A stretch of DNA of 64,000 bases from Glycomyces terrestris (GTDB lineage Bacteria > Actinomycetota > Actinomycetes > Mycobacteriales > Micromonosporaceae), in NCBI RefSeq assembly GCF_003933745.1, contig NZ_RSEB01000001.1:1106649-1170648 (forward strand). Reading direction: 5' to 3'. The notes beneath the pieces are model-generated. The model saw only the letters and a program-made list of their open reading frames with translations. It was not told the DNA's origin and searched no databases. A program made the translations under genes and the position numbers. Below are positions 35,969 through 44,546 of this stretch, in pieces. The number at the start of each line of letters is the position of its first letter. The stretch's first letter is position 1.

Positions 35969-38900
35969 TTGGACTTCGGCATCCTCGGCCCGCTGCAACT
36001 GACATGGGACGGCGTCCCCGTGCCGCTCCCGGGCCGCACCCTGCCCCGCCTCTTCGCCGTGCTGCTCCTGGAGCCCGGCACCGTGGTCCCCCTCCACCGC
36101 CTCGTGGACGCGGTGTGGGGCGAGGACCCGCCCGCGACCGCGAAGCGGCAGATCCAGAACACCGTCGCCACCGCGCGCGGCCTGCTCCTGCGGTCCGGGA
36201 CCAGCGAACTGGAGACCGTCGGCGACGGCTACCGGCTGCGCGTGCGCCCCGAGCAGCTCGACGCGCTCCGGTTCCAGCGGGCCGCGCGCATCGCCCGCGA
36301 GCAGGTCGCCGCCTCCGAACCCGAAGCGGCCCTGACGAGCCTGCGCGAGGCGCTCGACCTGTGGCGCGGACCGGCCCTCGCCGGACTCACCGGCCGCTTC
36401 ATCGAGGCGGGGGCGCTGCGCTGGGACGAGGAGCGCGCCGCCGCCGAGGAGGCCCGCGCCGAGCTCGAACTCGAACTGGGCACCGGCGTCTCGGTCGTCG
36501 CCGACCTGCGCCGGGTCCTCGACCGGCACCCGTACCGCCAGCACGCGGCCGAGCTGCTCATGACCGCGCTCTACCGCGAGGACCGGCCCGCCGAGGCCCT
36601 CGACGCGTTCGAGGCGATCCGCCGCCAGCTCGCCGACGAGCTCGGCATCGACCCCGGGCAGCGCCTGAAGGAGCTGCACACCGCGATCCTGCGCGACGAC
36701 CCCGAGCTCCAGGCGCCCGCGAAGGCCCCGCCCGCCGCGGGCCGGCCGGCGCTCCCGGCGCCCGCGCAGCTGCCGGCCGACAGCGTCCACTTCACCGGCC
36801 GCTCCGGGCAGCTCAAGGCCCTCGACGCGCTCCTGGGGCCGGGGCCGCAGGTCGCGGTCCTGTCCGGGATCGGCGGCTCCGGCAAGACGACGCTCGCGCT
36901 CCACTGGGCGCACCGGGTCCGCGAGCAGTTCCCCGACGGGCAGCTGTACGTGAACCTGCGCGGCTTCGACCGGGCCGCGCCCCTGACGCCGCTGGACGCG
37001 CTCGCCGGGTTCCTGCGGGCCCTCGGCGTGCCGACCGAGGCGATCCCCTCCGACGCCGACGAGGCCTCGGCGCTGCTGCGCTCGCGCCTGGCCGACACCC
37101 GGACCCTCGTCATCCTCGACAACGCCCGCAACTCCCAGCAGGTGATCCCGCTGCTGCCGGCCACCGCCGGGTGCGTCGCGGTCGTCACCAGCCGCTCCCG
37201 GCTGCCGGACCTCGCCGCGCTGCGCGACGTCCGGCAGGTCACCGTCGGCGCCCTCGACGGCGACGAGTCCGTGCGGCTCCTGGAGAGCCTCGTCGGGCCC
37301 GAGCGCGTCGCCCGCGAACCCGAAGCGGCCCAGCGCATCGCGCAGCTGTGCGCGGGACTGCCGCTGGCGCTGCGGATCGTCGGCACCAACCTCGACGGGC
37401 AGCACCTGTCGCTCGCCGAGACCGCGACCGCCCTCGAAGGGCGCGACCGGCTCGCGCACCTCGCCGTCGAAGGCGACCCGACGATGACCGTCGCCGCCGC
37501 GTTCGACCTGTCCTACCAGGCCCTCGAACCCGAAGAGGAGCTGCTGTACCTCAACCTCGCGTGCGTGCCGGGCACCGACTTCTCCAAGGACCTCGCGTGC
37601 GCGCTCGTCACCTGGGAGCCCGCCAGCGCCGAACGCCTCCTCGCGAACCTCGTCGCCGCGCACCGCGTCGAGGAGTACCGGCCCGGCCGCTACCGCTTCC
37701 ACGACCTCGTGCGCGAGTACGCGCGCCAGAAGGCCGAGGCCGCGTTCGACCCCGCCGCGATCCAGCGCCTGCGCGAGCAGGTCGTGGAGTGGTACGCCAA
37801 GGGCACCGCCGCGCTCCCGGTCGAGGAGTACCGCAACATCGTCGCCGCGTTCCTCGAATGGAACGGGCACCCCACGGTCTCGCGCCTGCTCACCCGGCTC
37901 GTCGCGTTCGCCGACGCCGGGTACCGCGAGGAGAGCACCGACTCCCCGTACGAGCTGCCCGAGCTCGCGAAGGTCGCGCAGCTCGCGATCGAGACCGGCG
38001 TGGAGTCCGCCGAGCCGATGGACGCGGTGCGCGCGTACGCGCTCGCCGACGCCGTCGCGTACGCCTCCGGCGAGATGCACCAGTCGAAGGTGTTCGCCGA
38101 GAAGACCCTGGAGAACCTGCGCCGCACCCCGCACGGCGACGCGACCGGCAAGGCCCGCAACGACCTCGCGACCACGCTCATCCAGCTCGGCCGCTACCGG
38201 GAGGCGGTGTCGCTCCTGCGGGAGGCCGTCGTCGCCGCCGAGCACTCCGGGAAGCGCTACGTGCAGGTCGAGGTCCTCACCTCGCTCGGCACCGTCCTGC
38301 GGCACATGGGGATCTTCGCCGAAGCCGAGGCGCTCCTGCTCAAGGCCCGCGAACTCGACGCGTCCGGCCCCGACGGGCCCACGACCGTGTACCCGCTGCT
38401 GACCCTCACCGGCCTGTACGTCGACCTCGGCCGCATCAGCGCCGCCGACGAGCTGTGCCGCGAGATCGGCGAGATGCTCCGCGGCCACCCGTCCCAGTAC
38501 TACCGGGCCCGCCTGTACTTCCGGCAGTCCGCCGTCCACAGCGCCGACGGGGACCTCCCCCGCGCCGAGGCCGCGCTCCTGCGCGGGCTCGAACTCGTCG
38601 AGCAGGTCTCCAGCTGGCGCCACCAGCTGCTGTACACGTACGCGCTCGCCGAGCTGTACCTGGAGACCGGCCAGTTCGACGCCGCCCGCGAGGCCATCGT
38701 CAAGGTCGAGCACCTGGGCCGGTACGAGACCTCCGAGACCCTCGCGGTCAAGGCCCGCGTCCTGTGCCGCCTGTTCGCCGCCGACGGCCGCATGCGGGCC
38801 GCCGTCAAGTACGGCCGCCAGGCAGTGGACGTGTTCGCGGCCATGCCCGACCCGCTCCGGCAGGCCCGGAGCCTCGGCGCGCTCGCGGACGCGTACGCCG

Positions 38901-39589
38901 CGGCCGGCGACGAGGAGGAGGCCGAGATCCACCGGGCCCAGGCCGCGTCCCTGTACAGCGCCCTGAACCTGGACCCGCGGCCGATCGGGTCGCGGTCGTT
39001 CCAGCGCGCGGCCTCGCGCGGGCGCGCCGCGGACGCCGCGTTCCCCGCGGGCGGGCCTCGCGGCGGCGGGCACGCCGACGGCGTCGTGTTCCTCGGCGAC
39101 GGCGGGCGCCGCGAGGAGGCCCTCGCGGCCTACCGGCGGGTCCTCGAAGCGCTCGGGCTCGAGATCGCCGAGACCGACCCGCCCCGGTTCGGCTCGTTCT
39201 TCCAGCGGTTCCGGATCGCCGTGTGGGGCAACCACCGGCAGGTGCGCGCGGTGGACCTGGCCGCGGCCGTCGACGCCTCGACCGGGACGGCCGGCCGGGG
39301 CCCGCAGGTCGACCCGGGCCTGGTGGAGGCCGTGTCGCGGCTCATCGAGTCGCTGCGGCACGAGCAGGAGGCCGTGATCCAGATCGACGCGATCCTCATC
39401 GTCAAGCACGCCAACCGGATCACGCAACGCATCCTCACCCCGCAGGAGCAGGCCCTGCTCCAGGAGCACTGGACCGGCGTGGACCTGCCCGGCGACATCG
39501 GCGGCGTGCTCCGCGCCTGCGGCATCAACCCGCTGGTCCTGCCCGAGGAGGCCGAGCCGCAGGCGAAGGGCCGCCACCGGCGGGACTGA
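35969..39589 (+). CDS. AfsR-type SARP regulator with NB-ARC and TPR domains
   Basis: A 1206-aa pathway-type regulator. Order: OmpR-like winged helix (1-90; FGILGPLQL... start typical of SARPs), BTAD (about 95-245), NB-ARC/STAND ATPase with Walker A GIGGSGKTT near residue 305, TPR array (about 650-1005), and a C-terminal ~200 residues of unknown type. A TTG at 35969 is preferred to the GTG at 35960: GGGAGG lies 8 nt before TTG but abuts GTG. No biosynthetic cluster is adjacent, so a global (AfsR-like) role is more likely than a cluster-specific one. Confidence 0.9.
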   Translation: MDFGILGPLQLTWDGVPVPLPGRTLPRLFAVLLLEPGTVVPLHRLVDAVWGEDPPATAKRQIQNTVATARGLLLRSGTSELETVGDGYRLRVRPEQLDALRFQRAARIAREQVAASEPEAALTSLREALDLWRGPALAGLTGRFIEAGALRWDEERAAAEEARAELELELGTGVSVVADLRRVLDRHPYRQHAAELLMTALYREDRPAEALDAFEAIRRQLADELGIDPGQRLKELHTAILRDDPELQAPAKAPPAAGRPALPAPAQLPADSVHFTGRSGQLKALDALLGPGPQVAVLSGIGGSGKTTLALHWAHRVREQFPDGQLYVNLRGFDRAAPLTPLDALAGFLRALGVPTEAIPSDADEASALLRSRLADTRTLVILDNARNSQQVIPLLPATAGCVAVVTSRSRLPDLAALRDVRQVTVGALDGDESVRLLESLVGPERVAREPEAAQRIAQLCAGLPLALRIVGTNLDGQHLSLAETATALEGRDRLAHLAVEGDPTMTVAAAFDLSYQALEPEEELLYLNLACVPGTDFSKDLACALVTWEPASAERLLANLVAAHRVEEYRPGRYRFHDLVREYARQKAEAAFDPAAIQRLREQVVEWYAKGTAALPVEEYRNIVAAFLEWNGHPTVSRLLTRLVAFADAGYREESTDSPYELPELAKVAQLAIETGVESAEPMDAVRAYALADAVAYASGEMHQSKVFAEKTLENLRRTPHGDATGKARNDLATTLIQLGRYREAVSLLREAVVAAEHSGKRYVQVEVLTSLGTVLRHMGIFAEAEALLLKARELDASGPDGPTTVYPLLTLTGLYVDLGRISAADELCREIGEMLRGHPSQYYRARLYFRQSAVHSADGDLPRAEAALLRGLELVEQVSSWRHQLLYTYALAELYLETGQFDAAREAIVKVEHLGRYETSETLAVKARVLCRLFAADGRMRAAVKYGRQAVDVFAAMPDPLRQARSLGALADAYAAAGDEEEAEIHRAQAASLYSALNLDPRPIGSRSFQRAASRGRAADAAFPAGGPRGGGHADGVVFLGDGGRREEALAAYRRVLEALGLEIAETDPPRFGSFFQRFRIAVWGNHRQVRAVDLAAAVDASTGTAGRGPQVDPGLVEAVSRLIESLRHEQEAVIQIDAILIVKHANRITQRILTPQEQALLQEHWTGVDLPGDIGGVLRACGINPLVLPEEAEPQAKGRHRRD

Positions 39590-39674
39590 CGCGCCAGTCG
39601 GTCGACGGATGCGGTGCCAGTCGGGCGGCCGATAGCGTTGCGGCACACCCAGCGAGATGGAGAGAAGGCGCGAC

Positions 39675-40655
39675 ATGCACGCGATCCGACAGCACGAGTT
39701 CGGCGGCCCGGAGGTCCTCGTGTACGAGGAGGTCGCCGACCCCGAGCCCGGCCCCGGCCAGGTCCGCATCGCCAACCGGGCCGCCGGCGTCCACCTGCTC
39801 GACACGACCTTCCGCAGCGGGGACGCGAACAGCCCGTACCCGCTGCCGGAGCTGCCGTTCATCCCCGGCCGCGAGGCCGCCGGGGTCGTCGATGCGGTCG
39901 GCGAGGGCGTCGACCCGTCGTGGATCGGCAGGCACGTCGTCGCGCACCTCGGCTTCGCCTCGCAGGGGTACGCCGAGAAGGCCGTGCGCGAGGTCGAGTC
40001 CGTGCACGAGATCCCCGCGGGCGTCGACTTCGGCGAGGCCGTCGCCATGATCGGCACCGGCCGGACCGCGCTGCTGGTGCTGTCGGTCGGGCCCGTGCAG
40101 GCCGACGACGTCGTCGTCGTCCCCGCCGCCGCCGGCGGCCTCGGGACGCTCCTGGTGCAGGCCGCCAAGCACGCCGGCGCGCATGTGATCGGCCTGGCCG
40201 GCGGCCCCGACAAGGTGCGGCAGGTGGCCGCGAACGGCGCGGACGCCGCGATCGACTACCGGGCCGCGGACTGGACGGACGTGCTCGACCGGGCCCTGGA
40301 GGGCCGCGAGGCGACCCTGTTCTTCGACTCGGTCGGCGGCGCGGTCGGCCGGGCCGTGTTCGAGCGCCTCGGCTTCGGCGCCCGCATGGTCGTCTTCGGC
40401 TGGTCCGCGGGCAAGGCCACGGAGGCCACGGTGGAGGAGATCGTCGGCCGCGGCCTGACCGTCTCGGGCGCACTCGGGCCGAAGATCGTCGCGAAGATGG
40501 GCGGTCTGCGGGCCCTGGAGGAGCGCTCGCTCGCCGAGCTCGCCGCCGGGCGGCTGCGCCCGGCCGTGCACACGTTCAAGCTCGCCGAAGCCGCCGAGGC
40601 CCACCGGGCCCTGGAGAACCGCGGCACCACCGGCAAGGTCGTGCTCGTGCCCTGA
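39675..40655 (+). CDS. Zinc-independent quinone oxidoreductase (MDR family)
   Basis: A 326-aa medium-chain dehydrogenase/reductase of the quinone oxidoreductase subgroup: GroES-like N-terminus, then a Rossmann fold with PAAAGGLGTLLVQAAK. The catalytic-zinc cysteine and histidine ligands of alcohol dehydrogenases are lacking, as in NADPH:quinone reductases. ATG 39675 is preferred because AGAAGG lies just upstream. It would reduce quinones or enones with NADPH. Separate from the SARP gene by 85 nt with its own probable promoter. Confidence 0.88.
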   Translation: MHAIRQHEFGGPEVLVYEEVADPEPGPGQVRIANRAAGVHLLDTTFRSGDANSPYPLPELPFIPGREAAGVVDAVGEGVDPSWIGRHVVAHLGFASQGYAEKAVREVESVHEIPAGVDFGEAVAMIGTGRTALLVLSVGPVQADDVVVVPAAAGGLGTLLVQAAKHAGAHVIGLAGGPDKVRQVAANGADAAIDYRAADWTDVLDRALEGREATLFFDSVGGAVGRAVFERLGFGARMVVFGWSAGKATEATVEEIVGRGLTVSGALGPKIVAKMGGLRALEERSLAELAAGRLRPAVHTFKLAEAAEAHRALENRGTTGKVVLVP

Positions 40656-40664
40656 CGGACGCGG

Positions 40665-40699
40665 CAGGGGCCCCTCGGCGTACTGCCGAGGGGCCCCTG
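40665..40699. terminator. Bidirectional hairpin terminator
   Basis: A perfect 15-bp stem with a GTACT loop separates the quinone reductase gene from the convergent MFS gene. Confidence 0.7.
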
Positions 40700-40714
40700 T
40701 CCGCTTGCGCCCCT

Positions 40715-41905
40715 TTAGGAGGCGGTGACGAGCTCGGCCGGCTCGATGCTCGGGACCGCGGCCTCGGCGTGCGCGCGGGCGAGCGGGATCGAGAGCACCA
40801 GGCCCGCCAGGGCGAGGCCGACGCCGACGAGGATCGGGGCGGTCAGGCTCAGGCCGAGCGAGAGCGCGAGACCGCCGAGCCAGGCACCGTTCGCGTTGGC
40901 GAGGTTGAAGGCCGCGTGGTGCAGCGAGGACGCCAGCGACGGGGCCTGGTGGGCGCCGTCGAGGAGCAGCCGCTGCATGACCGGGCCGACCAGCGAGGAC
41001 GAGGTGGCCATGAGCAGGACGCCCGCGACGGCGAGGACCGGGTTGCTCATGGAGAAGTACATCGCCAGGAGGACGGTCGCGATCGAGGCGAACGCGGCGA
41101 ACAGGCCGTGGATCGGGGCCTTGTCGGCGACGTGGCCGCCGAAGACGTTCCCGAGGGTGAGGCCGATGCCGAAGACCGCGAGGGTGATCGCGATGGCGAC
41201 GGCGTTCATGCCGGTGACGTCCTCGAGGATCGGCGTCAGGTAGGTGTAGGCGGCGAACATGCCGCCGAAGCCGACCGCGCCGGTCACGAGCGGGAGCACG
41301 ACGCGCTTGGAGCGGATCGCGCGGATCTCGTCGGCGGCCTTCGTCGGGACGATGACGCCGCGCGTGTCGGGCACGGTGGCCCAGATGGCGGCGGCGGCGA
41401 CCAGGCCGAGCGCGGCGACGGCCGCGAAGATCCAGCGCCACGAGATCTGGCCGATGAGCAGGGCGCTCACCGGGACGCCGACGATGGTGGCGACGGTGAG
41501 GCCGGACATGATGCCGGAGATCGCGCGGGCGCGGCGGTCGTAGGCGACGAGGCTGGCGCCGACGACGGCGGCCGCGCCGAAGAACGCGCCGTGCGGCAGG
41601 CCGGCGACGAACCGGGAGCCGAGCAGGAACCCGAAGTCCGGCGCGAGCGCCGTGGCGAGGTTCGCGGCGGCGAAGGCGAGCATGAGGCCGATGAGCAGCG
41701 GCTTGCGCGGCAGGCGGGTGGTGGCGACGGTGAGCAGGGGCGCGCCGAGGACGACGCCGACCGCGTAGGCGGAGACGGCGAGGCCGGCCTGGGCGAGCGA
41801 GACGCCCTGGGAGGCGGCGACCTGGGGCAGGATGCCCATGATCGCGAACTCGGCGGTGCCGATGCCGAACGCGCCGATGGACATGGCGAAGAGAGGCATG
41901 CGCAT
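40715..41905 (-). CDS. MFS transporter, DHA1/AraJ-like
   Basis: A 396-aa, 12-TM major facilitator of the DHA1 type, resembling AraJ/YdhP/Cmx-like exporters (GTAEFAIMGILPQVA opening is typical). It probably exports a small molecule by proton antiport. The start at 41905 has GGAG about 8 nt upstream; the longer frame to 42040 has no TM or signal character. It follows the MmyB-type regulator gene on the same strand after 187 nt and may be under its control. Confidence 0.88.
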   Translation of the reverse strand: MRMPLFAMSIGAFGIGTAEFAIMGILPQVAASQGVSLAQAGLAVSAYAVGVVLGAPLLTVATTRLPRKPLLIGLMLAFAAANLATALAPDFGFLLGSRFVAGLPHGAFFGAAAVVGASLVAYDRRARAISGIMSGLTVATIVGVPVSALLIGQISWRWIFAAVAALGLVAAAAIWATVPDTRGVIVPTKAADEIRAIRSKRVVLPLVTGAVGFGGMFAAYTYLTPILEDVTGMNAVAIAITLAVFGIGLTLGNVFGGHVADKAPIHGLFAAFASIATVLLAMYFSMSNPVLAVAGVLLMATSSSLVGPVMQRLLLDGAHQAPSLASSLHHAAFNLANANGAWLGGLALSLGLSLTAPILVGVGLALAGLVLSIPLARAHAEAAVPSIEPAELVTAS

Positions 41906-42083
41906 GGAAAGCAGCTCCGGTGGGATGAGAAGGAGGGTGAGAACGCTGAGGCTGTCACCGGCTGCTTCCTTGCCGTACCGGTCGCTGTCAAGACGGGGAG
42001 GCGGGGCCTCCGCATCCAAGCGTAATAACACTCGCCGCACGAGGAAAAGTCCCTGAGGTGAAAAGTCGTGGTGATGTCCGTCG

Positions 42084-42102
42084 CCGCCGCGTTACGCGGC
42101 GG
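42084..42102 (-). terminator. Small hairpin overlapping the MmyB-type gene stop
   Basis: An 8-bp inverted repeat has the gene's TAA stop as its 3-nt loop. It may be a terminator or just a coding-end coincidence. Confidence 0.35.
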
Positions 42103-42937
42103 GCGCGGGGGTTTCGGAAGTGACGGGCGCCAATCTCCGGAACGCCGCGGCGGTCGCCGAGTCCGGTTGCGGCACATACATGACCAGGCGCATGCCGGTG
42201 CCGGGCACGTCGAGGACCTGGCAGTCGAACTCGAGCGGGCCGACCTCGGGGTGGACGACGCGCTTGGTCGTGGCGCGGCGCGGGGTGACCCGGTGGTCGG
42301 CCCACAGCTCCCCGAACTCGGGGCTGGTGCGCAGCAGTTCGTCCACGAGGCCCTTGAGCCGGCGGTCGCCGGGGTTGCGGGCCAGGGAGGCGCGCAGGTC
42401 GGCGACGCTGTCGGCGAGGAACCGGCGGGTGGCTGGGTCGGCGAGGCGCGGGGCGGCGTCGCCCTGGAAGTTCGTGCGCAGGATGTTCCGCTGCTCGGGC
42501 GCGAGGCCCGAGAGGTAGCCCATGAGCCGCTCGGCCATGGCGTTCCAGGCGATCATGTCGTAGCAGGCGTCGATGACGTACGCGGGGAAGTCGTCGAGCC
42601 CGGCGAGGAGGTTCCGGATCGTGGGGGGCGCTTCGCCCACGGAGCCGGCGCACTCCGACTCGGGGAGCTCGTCGACGAGGTGGAACAGGTGGGCGCGCTC
42701 GTCGTGGTCGAGCACGAGCGCGCGGGCGAGCGCGCCGAGGACCTGCCGCGACGGCTTGGGGCCGCGGGCCTGCTCCAGCCGGATGTAGTACTCGACGGAG
42801 ATGCCCGCGAGCTGCGCGACCTCCTGACGGCGCAGCCCGGGGGTGCGCCGGCGCGACCCGCTCGGCAGCCCGACGCCTTCGGGCTTGAGCGCGGCGCGGC
42901 GGGTGCGGAGGAAGTCGGCGAGCTGCTGGCGGTCCAT
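42092..42937 (-). CDS. XRE-family regulator with MmyB-like ligand domain
   Basis: A 281-aa protein with an N-terminal helix-turn-helix (residues about 5-75; LRRQEVAQLAGISVEYYIRLEQARG is the hallmark) and a PAS-like MmyB ligand-binding domain thought to bind fatty-acid-like molecules. These regulators usually control a divergent SDR gene, exactly the arrangement here (SDR at 43041). ATG 42937 is chosen for its GGAGG 9 nt upstream. Confidence 0.93.
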   Translation of the reverse strand: MDRQQLADFLRTRRAALKPEGVGLPSGSRRRTPGLRRQEVAQLAGISVEYYIRLEQARGPKPSRQVLGALARALVLDHDERAHLFHLVDELPESECAGSVGEAPPTIRNLLAGLDDFPAYVIDACYDMIAWNAMAERLMGYLSGLAPEQRNILRTNFQGDAAPRLADPATRRFLADSVADLRASLARNPGDRRLKGLVDELLRTSPEFGELWADHRVTPRRATTKRVVHPEVGPLEFDCQVLDVPGTGMRLVMYVPQPDSATAAAFRRLAPVTSETPAPAA

Positions 42938-43040
42938 GCGTCCCATCCTCCCCCGGTTCGGGCCCGGCAGCCAGGTACCGGATGTACCACCATAAGGAGT
43001 GCTCTTTGCAGCGGCGCGGATCGGGCGCAGGCTCGGGGGC

Positions 43041-43772
43041 ATGGAACAGAGGACGGCGCTCGTCACGGGCGCGAACAAGGGAATCGGATTCGAGATCGCC
43101 AGGGGCCTGGGCGCGAAGGGCGTCAAGGTCTGGGCGGCGGCCCGCTCGGTCGAGCTGGGCGAGGCCGCGGCCGCCAGGCTGCGGGAGGAGGGCGCCGACG
43201 CCGAGTTCGTGCGCCTCGACGTCACGGATGAGGACTCGGTCGCGGCGGCGGTCGAGCAGGTCGGCAGCCTCGACATCCTGGTGAACAACGCCGGGATCGC
43301 GCTCGCCGACGGCGGCTGGAACACCAGCGAGCTGACCGTGGCCACAGCCCGGAAGGTGTTCGAGACCAACGTGATCGGGGTGGTCTCGGTGACGAACGCG
43401 TTCCTGCCGCTGCTGCGCGAGTCGCCGGCGCCGCGGATCGTGAACGTCTCCAGCGAGGTCGGCTCGTTCGGGTTCATGACCGGCGACCACGAGTTCGCGC
43501 AGATGCAGGGCGGCGCGTACGGCGCGTCCAAGTCGGCCCTGAACATGCTGACGGTCTCCTACGCCAAGGAGTTCAAGGACGGCCCGGTCAAGGTCAACGC
43601 CATGACCCCCGGCTACACGAAGACCGACCTGAACCACAACCAGGGCTGGCGCGACCCCGAGACCTCCGCCAAGGTCGCGATCGACCTCGCCCTGGCGGGC
43701 GACGACGGCCCCAACGGCGGCTTCTTCCAGGAGGGCCTCGAATACCACGCGGACACCACCGTCCCCTGGTAG
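43041..43772 (+). CDS. Short-chain dehydrogenase (carbonyl reductase-like)
   Basis: A 243-aa SDR: TGANKGIG (9-16), LVNNAG, a catalytic Ser, and YGASK. Sequence features (long insertion before Tyr, NVIGVVSVTNAFLPLL) resemble the carbonyl reductase/SDR enzymes regularly paired with MmyB-type regulators. Substrate unknown. It is divergent from the regulator gene. Confidence 0.9.
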   Translation: MEQRTALVTGANKGIGFEIARGLGAKGVKVWAAARSVELGEAAAARLREEGADAEFVRLDVTDEDSVAAAVEQVGSLDILVNNAGIALADGGWNTSELTVATARKVFETNVIGVVSVTNAFLPLLRESPAPRIVNVSSEVGSFGFMTGDHEFAQMQGGAYGASKSALNMLTVSYAKEFKDGPVKVNAMTPGYTKTDLNHNQGWRDPETSAKVAIDLALAGDDGPNGGFFQEGLEYHADTTVPW

Positions 43773-43802
43773 CGCCGCCCCTGGTAGCGGCGGTAGCCGA
43801 CG

Positions 43803-43835
43803 GACCGGCCCGGAGCACAGCGCTCCGGGCCGGTC
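43803..43835. terminator. Bidirectional hairpin terminator
   Basis: A perfect 14-bp stem with a 5-nt loop between the SDR gene and the convergent YbaB-type gene. Confidence 0.65.
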
Positions 43836-43840
43836 GCGGT

Positions 43841-44227
43841 CTAGAAGCCGGTGCGGCCCGGGCCCTGGCCGTCCTTCGGGAGGTATTGGGAGAGGATCGC
43901 GTCGACGTCGATCTTGTCGCCCAGGAGGCGGCGGGCCATTTCGGCCGATTTGAGGGCGTAGGCGTCGCGGGCCTGGCGGATGAGGGCGACCATCGCGGGG
44001 CCGAGGGACTGGCGGTAGCGCATGGCCGCCTCGTTCACGACGATCGCGTCCACCTTGCCGTTCGGGTCGAGGCGGACGGTGAGGAGGCCGTCCTCGGAGA
44101 CGACCTCGACGGCGTCGGCGCCGAGCTCGGCGCTGACCTCCTTGTACTTCTCGAGCGTGGCCTCGGCCTCGGAGCGCATGCGCTCGAACTCGGCCATGAT
44201 CTGCTCGGGCGTGGGACGGTCGCTCAC
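43841..44227 (-). CDS. YbaB/EbfC family protein 1 (T7SS-associated)
   Basis: A 128-aa YbaB/EbfC-like protein: N-terminal helix (MAEFERMRSEAEATLEKYKEV), a three-strand sheet with the DGLLTVRLDPNGKVDAIVV core, and a C-terminal helix. Classic YbaB is a nucleoid-associated dimer near recR/dnaX; this copy is not there. It is the last gene of a WXG-type operon and overlaps the previous gene by 4 nt. In mycobacteria EspL, a YbaB-like protein, acts as a helper of ESX-1 substrates; a chaperone-like role is therefore an inference to consider. Confidence 0.82.
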   Translation of the reverse strand: MSDRPTPEQIMAEFERMRSEAEATLEKYKEVSAELGADAVEVVSEDGLLTVRLDPNGKVDAIVVNEAAMRYRQSLGPAMVALIRQARDAYALKSAEMARRLLGDKIDVDAILSQYLPKDGQGPGRTGF

Positions 44228-44517
44228 CGCTGCCCCTCCTCGCGCTCGGCGGCGAACAGGCCGGCCAGCGACTGGCGGATGGCCTCGGACAGCTGCCGGT
44301 CGGCCTCGTCGGTCGCGGTCTTGACGGTGGCGGCGGTGAGCTCGCCGAGTTCGAGGCCGCTGAGCTCGAACGCGTTCATGCGCAGGTCGATGATCCTGAC
44401 GTCGCCGCCGGGGCCGGCCACGACCCGGACGGCGCCGTCCTCGGACACCGCCTCCGCCTCGGTCTCGGCCGCGAGCCGCTGGGCCTCGGCCACTCTGTTC
44501 TGCATGTCGCCGTACAT
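44224..44517 (-). CDS. YbaB/EbfC family protein 2 (T7SS-associated)
   Basis: A 97-aa protein with the same YbaB-like pattern: N-terminal helix, VSEDGAVRVVAGPGGDVRIIDL strands and a C-terminal helix. It is shorter than its neighbour and only weakly similar to it, so the two may form a heterodimer. Start MYGDMQ has an AAAGGAG Shine-Dalgarno. It overlaps the downstream copy by 4 nt. Confidence 0.75.
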   Translation of the reverse strand: MYGDMQNRVAEAQRLAAETEAEAVSEDGAVRVVAGPGGDVRIIDLRMNAFELSGLELGELTAATVKTATDEADRQLSEAIRQSLAGLFAAEREEGQR

Positions 44518-44546
44518 GGTCGGCGCTCCTTTCTTCTGGGCCGGGG

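Noticed and set aside
35861..40213. Giant reading frame antisense to the SARP gene and quinone reductase
   Set aside because: A high-GC shadow; it crosses convergent genes and terminators and has no protein-like motifs.
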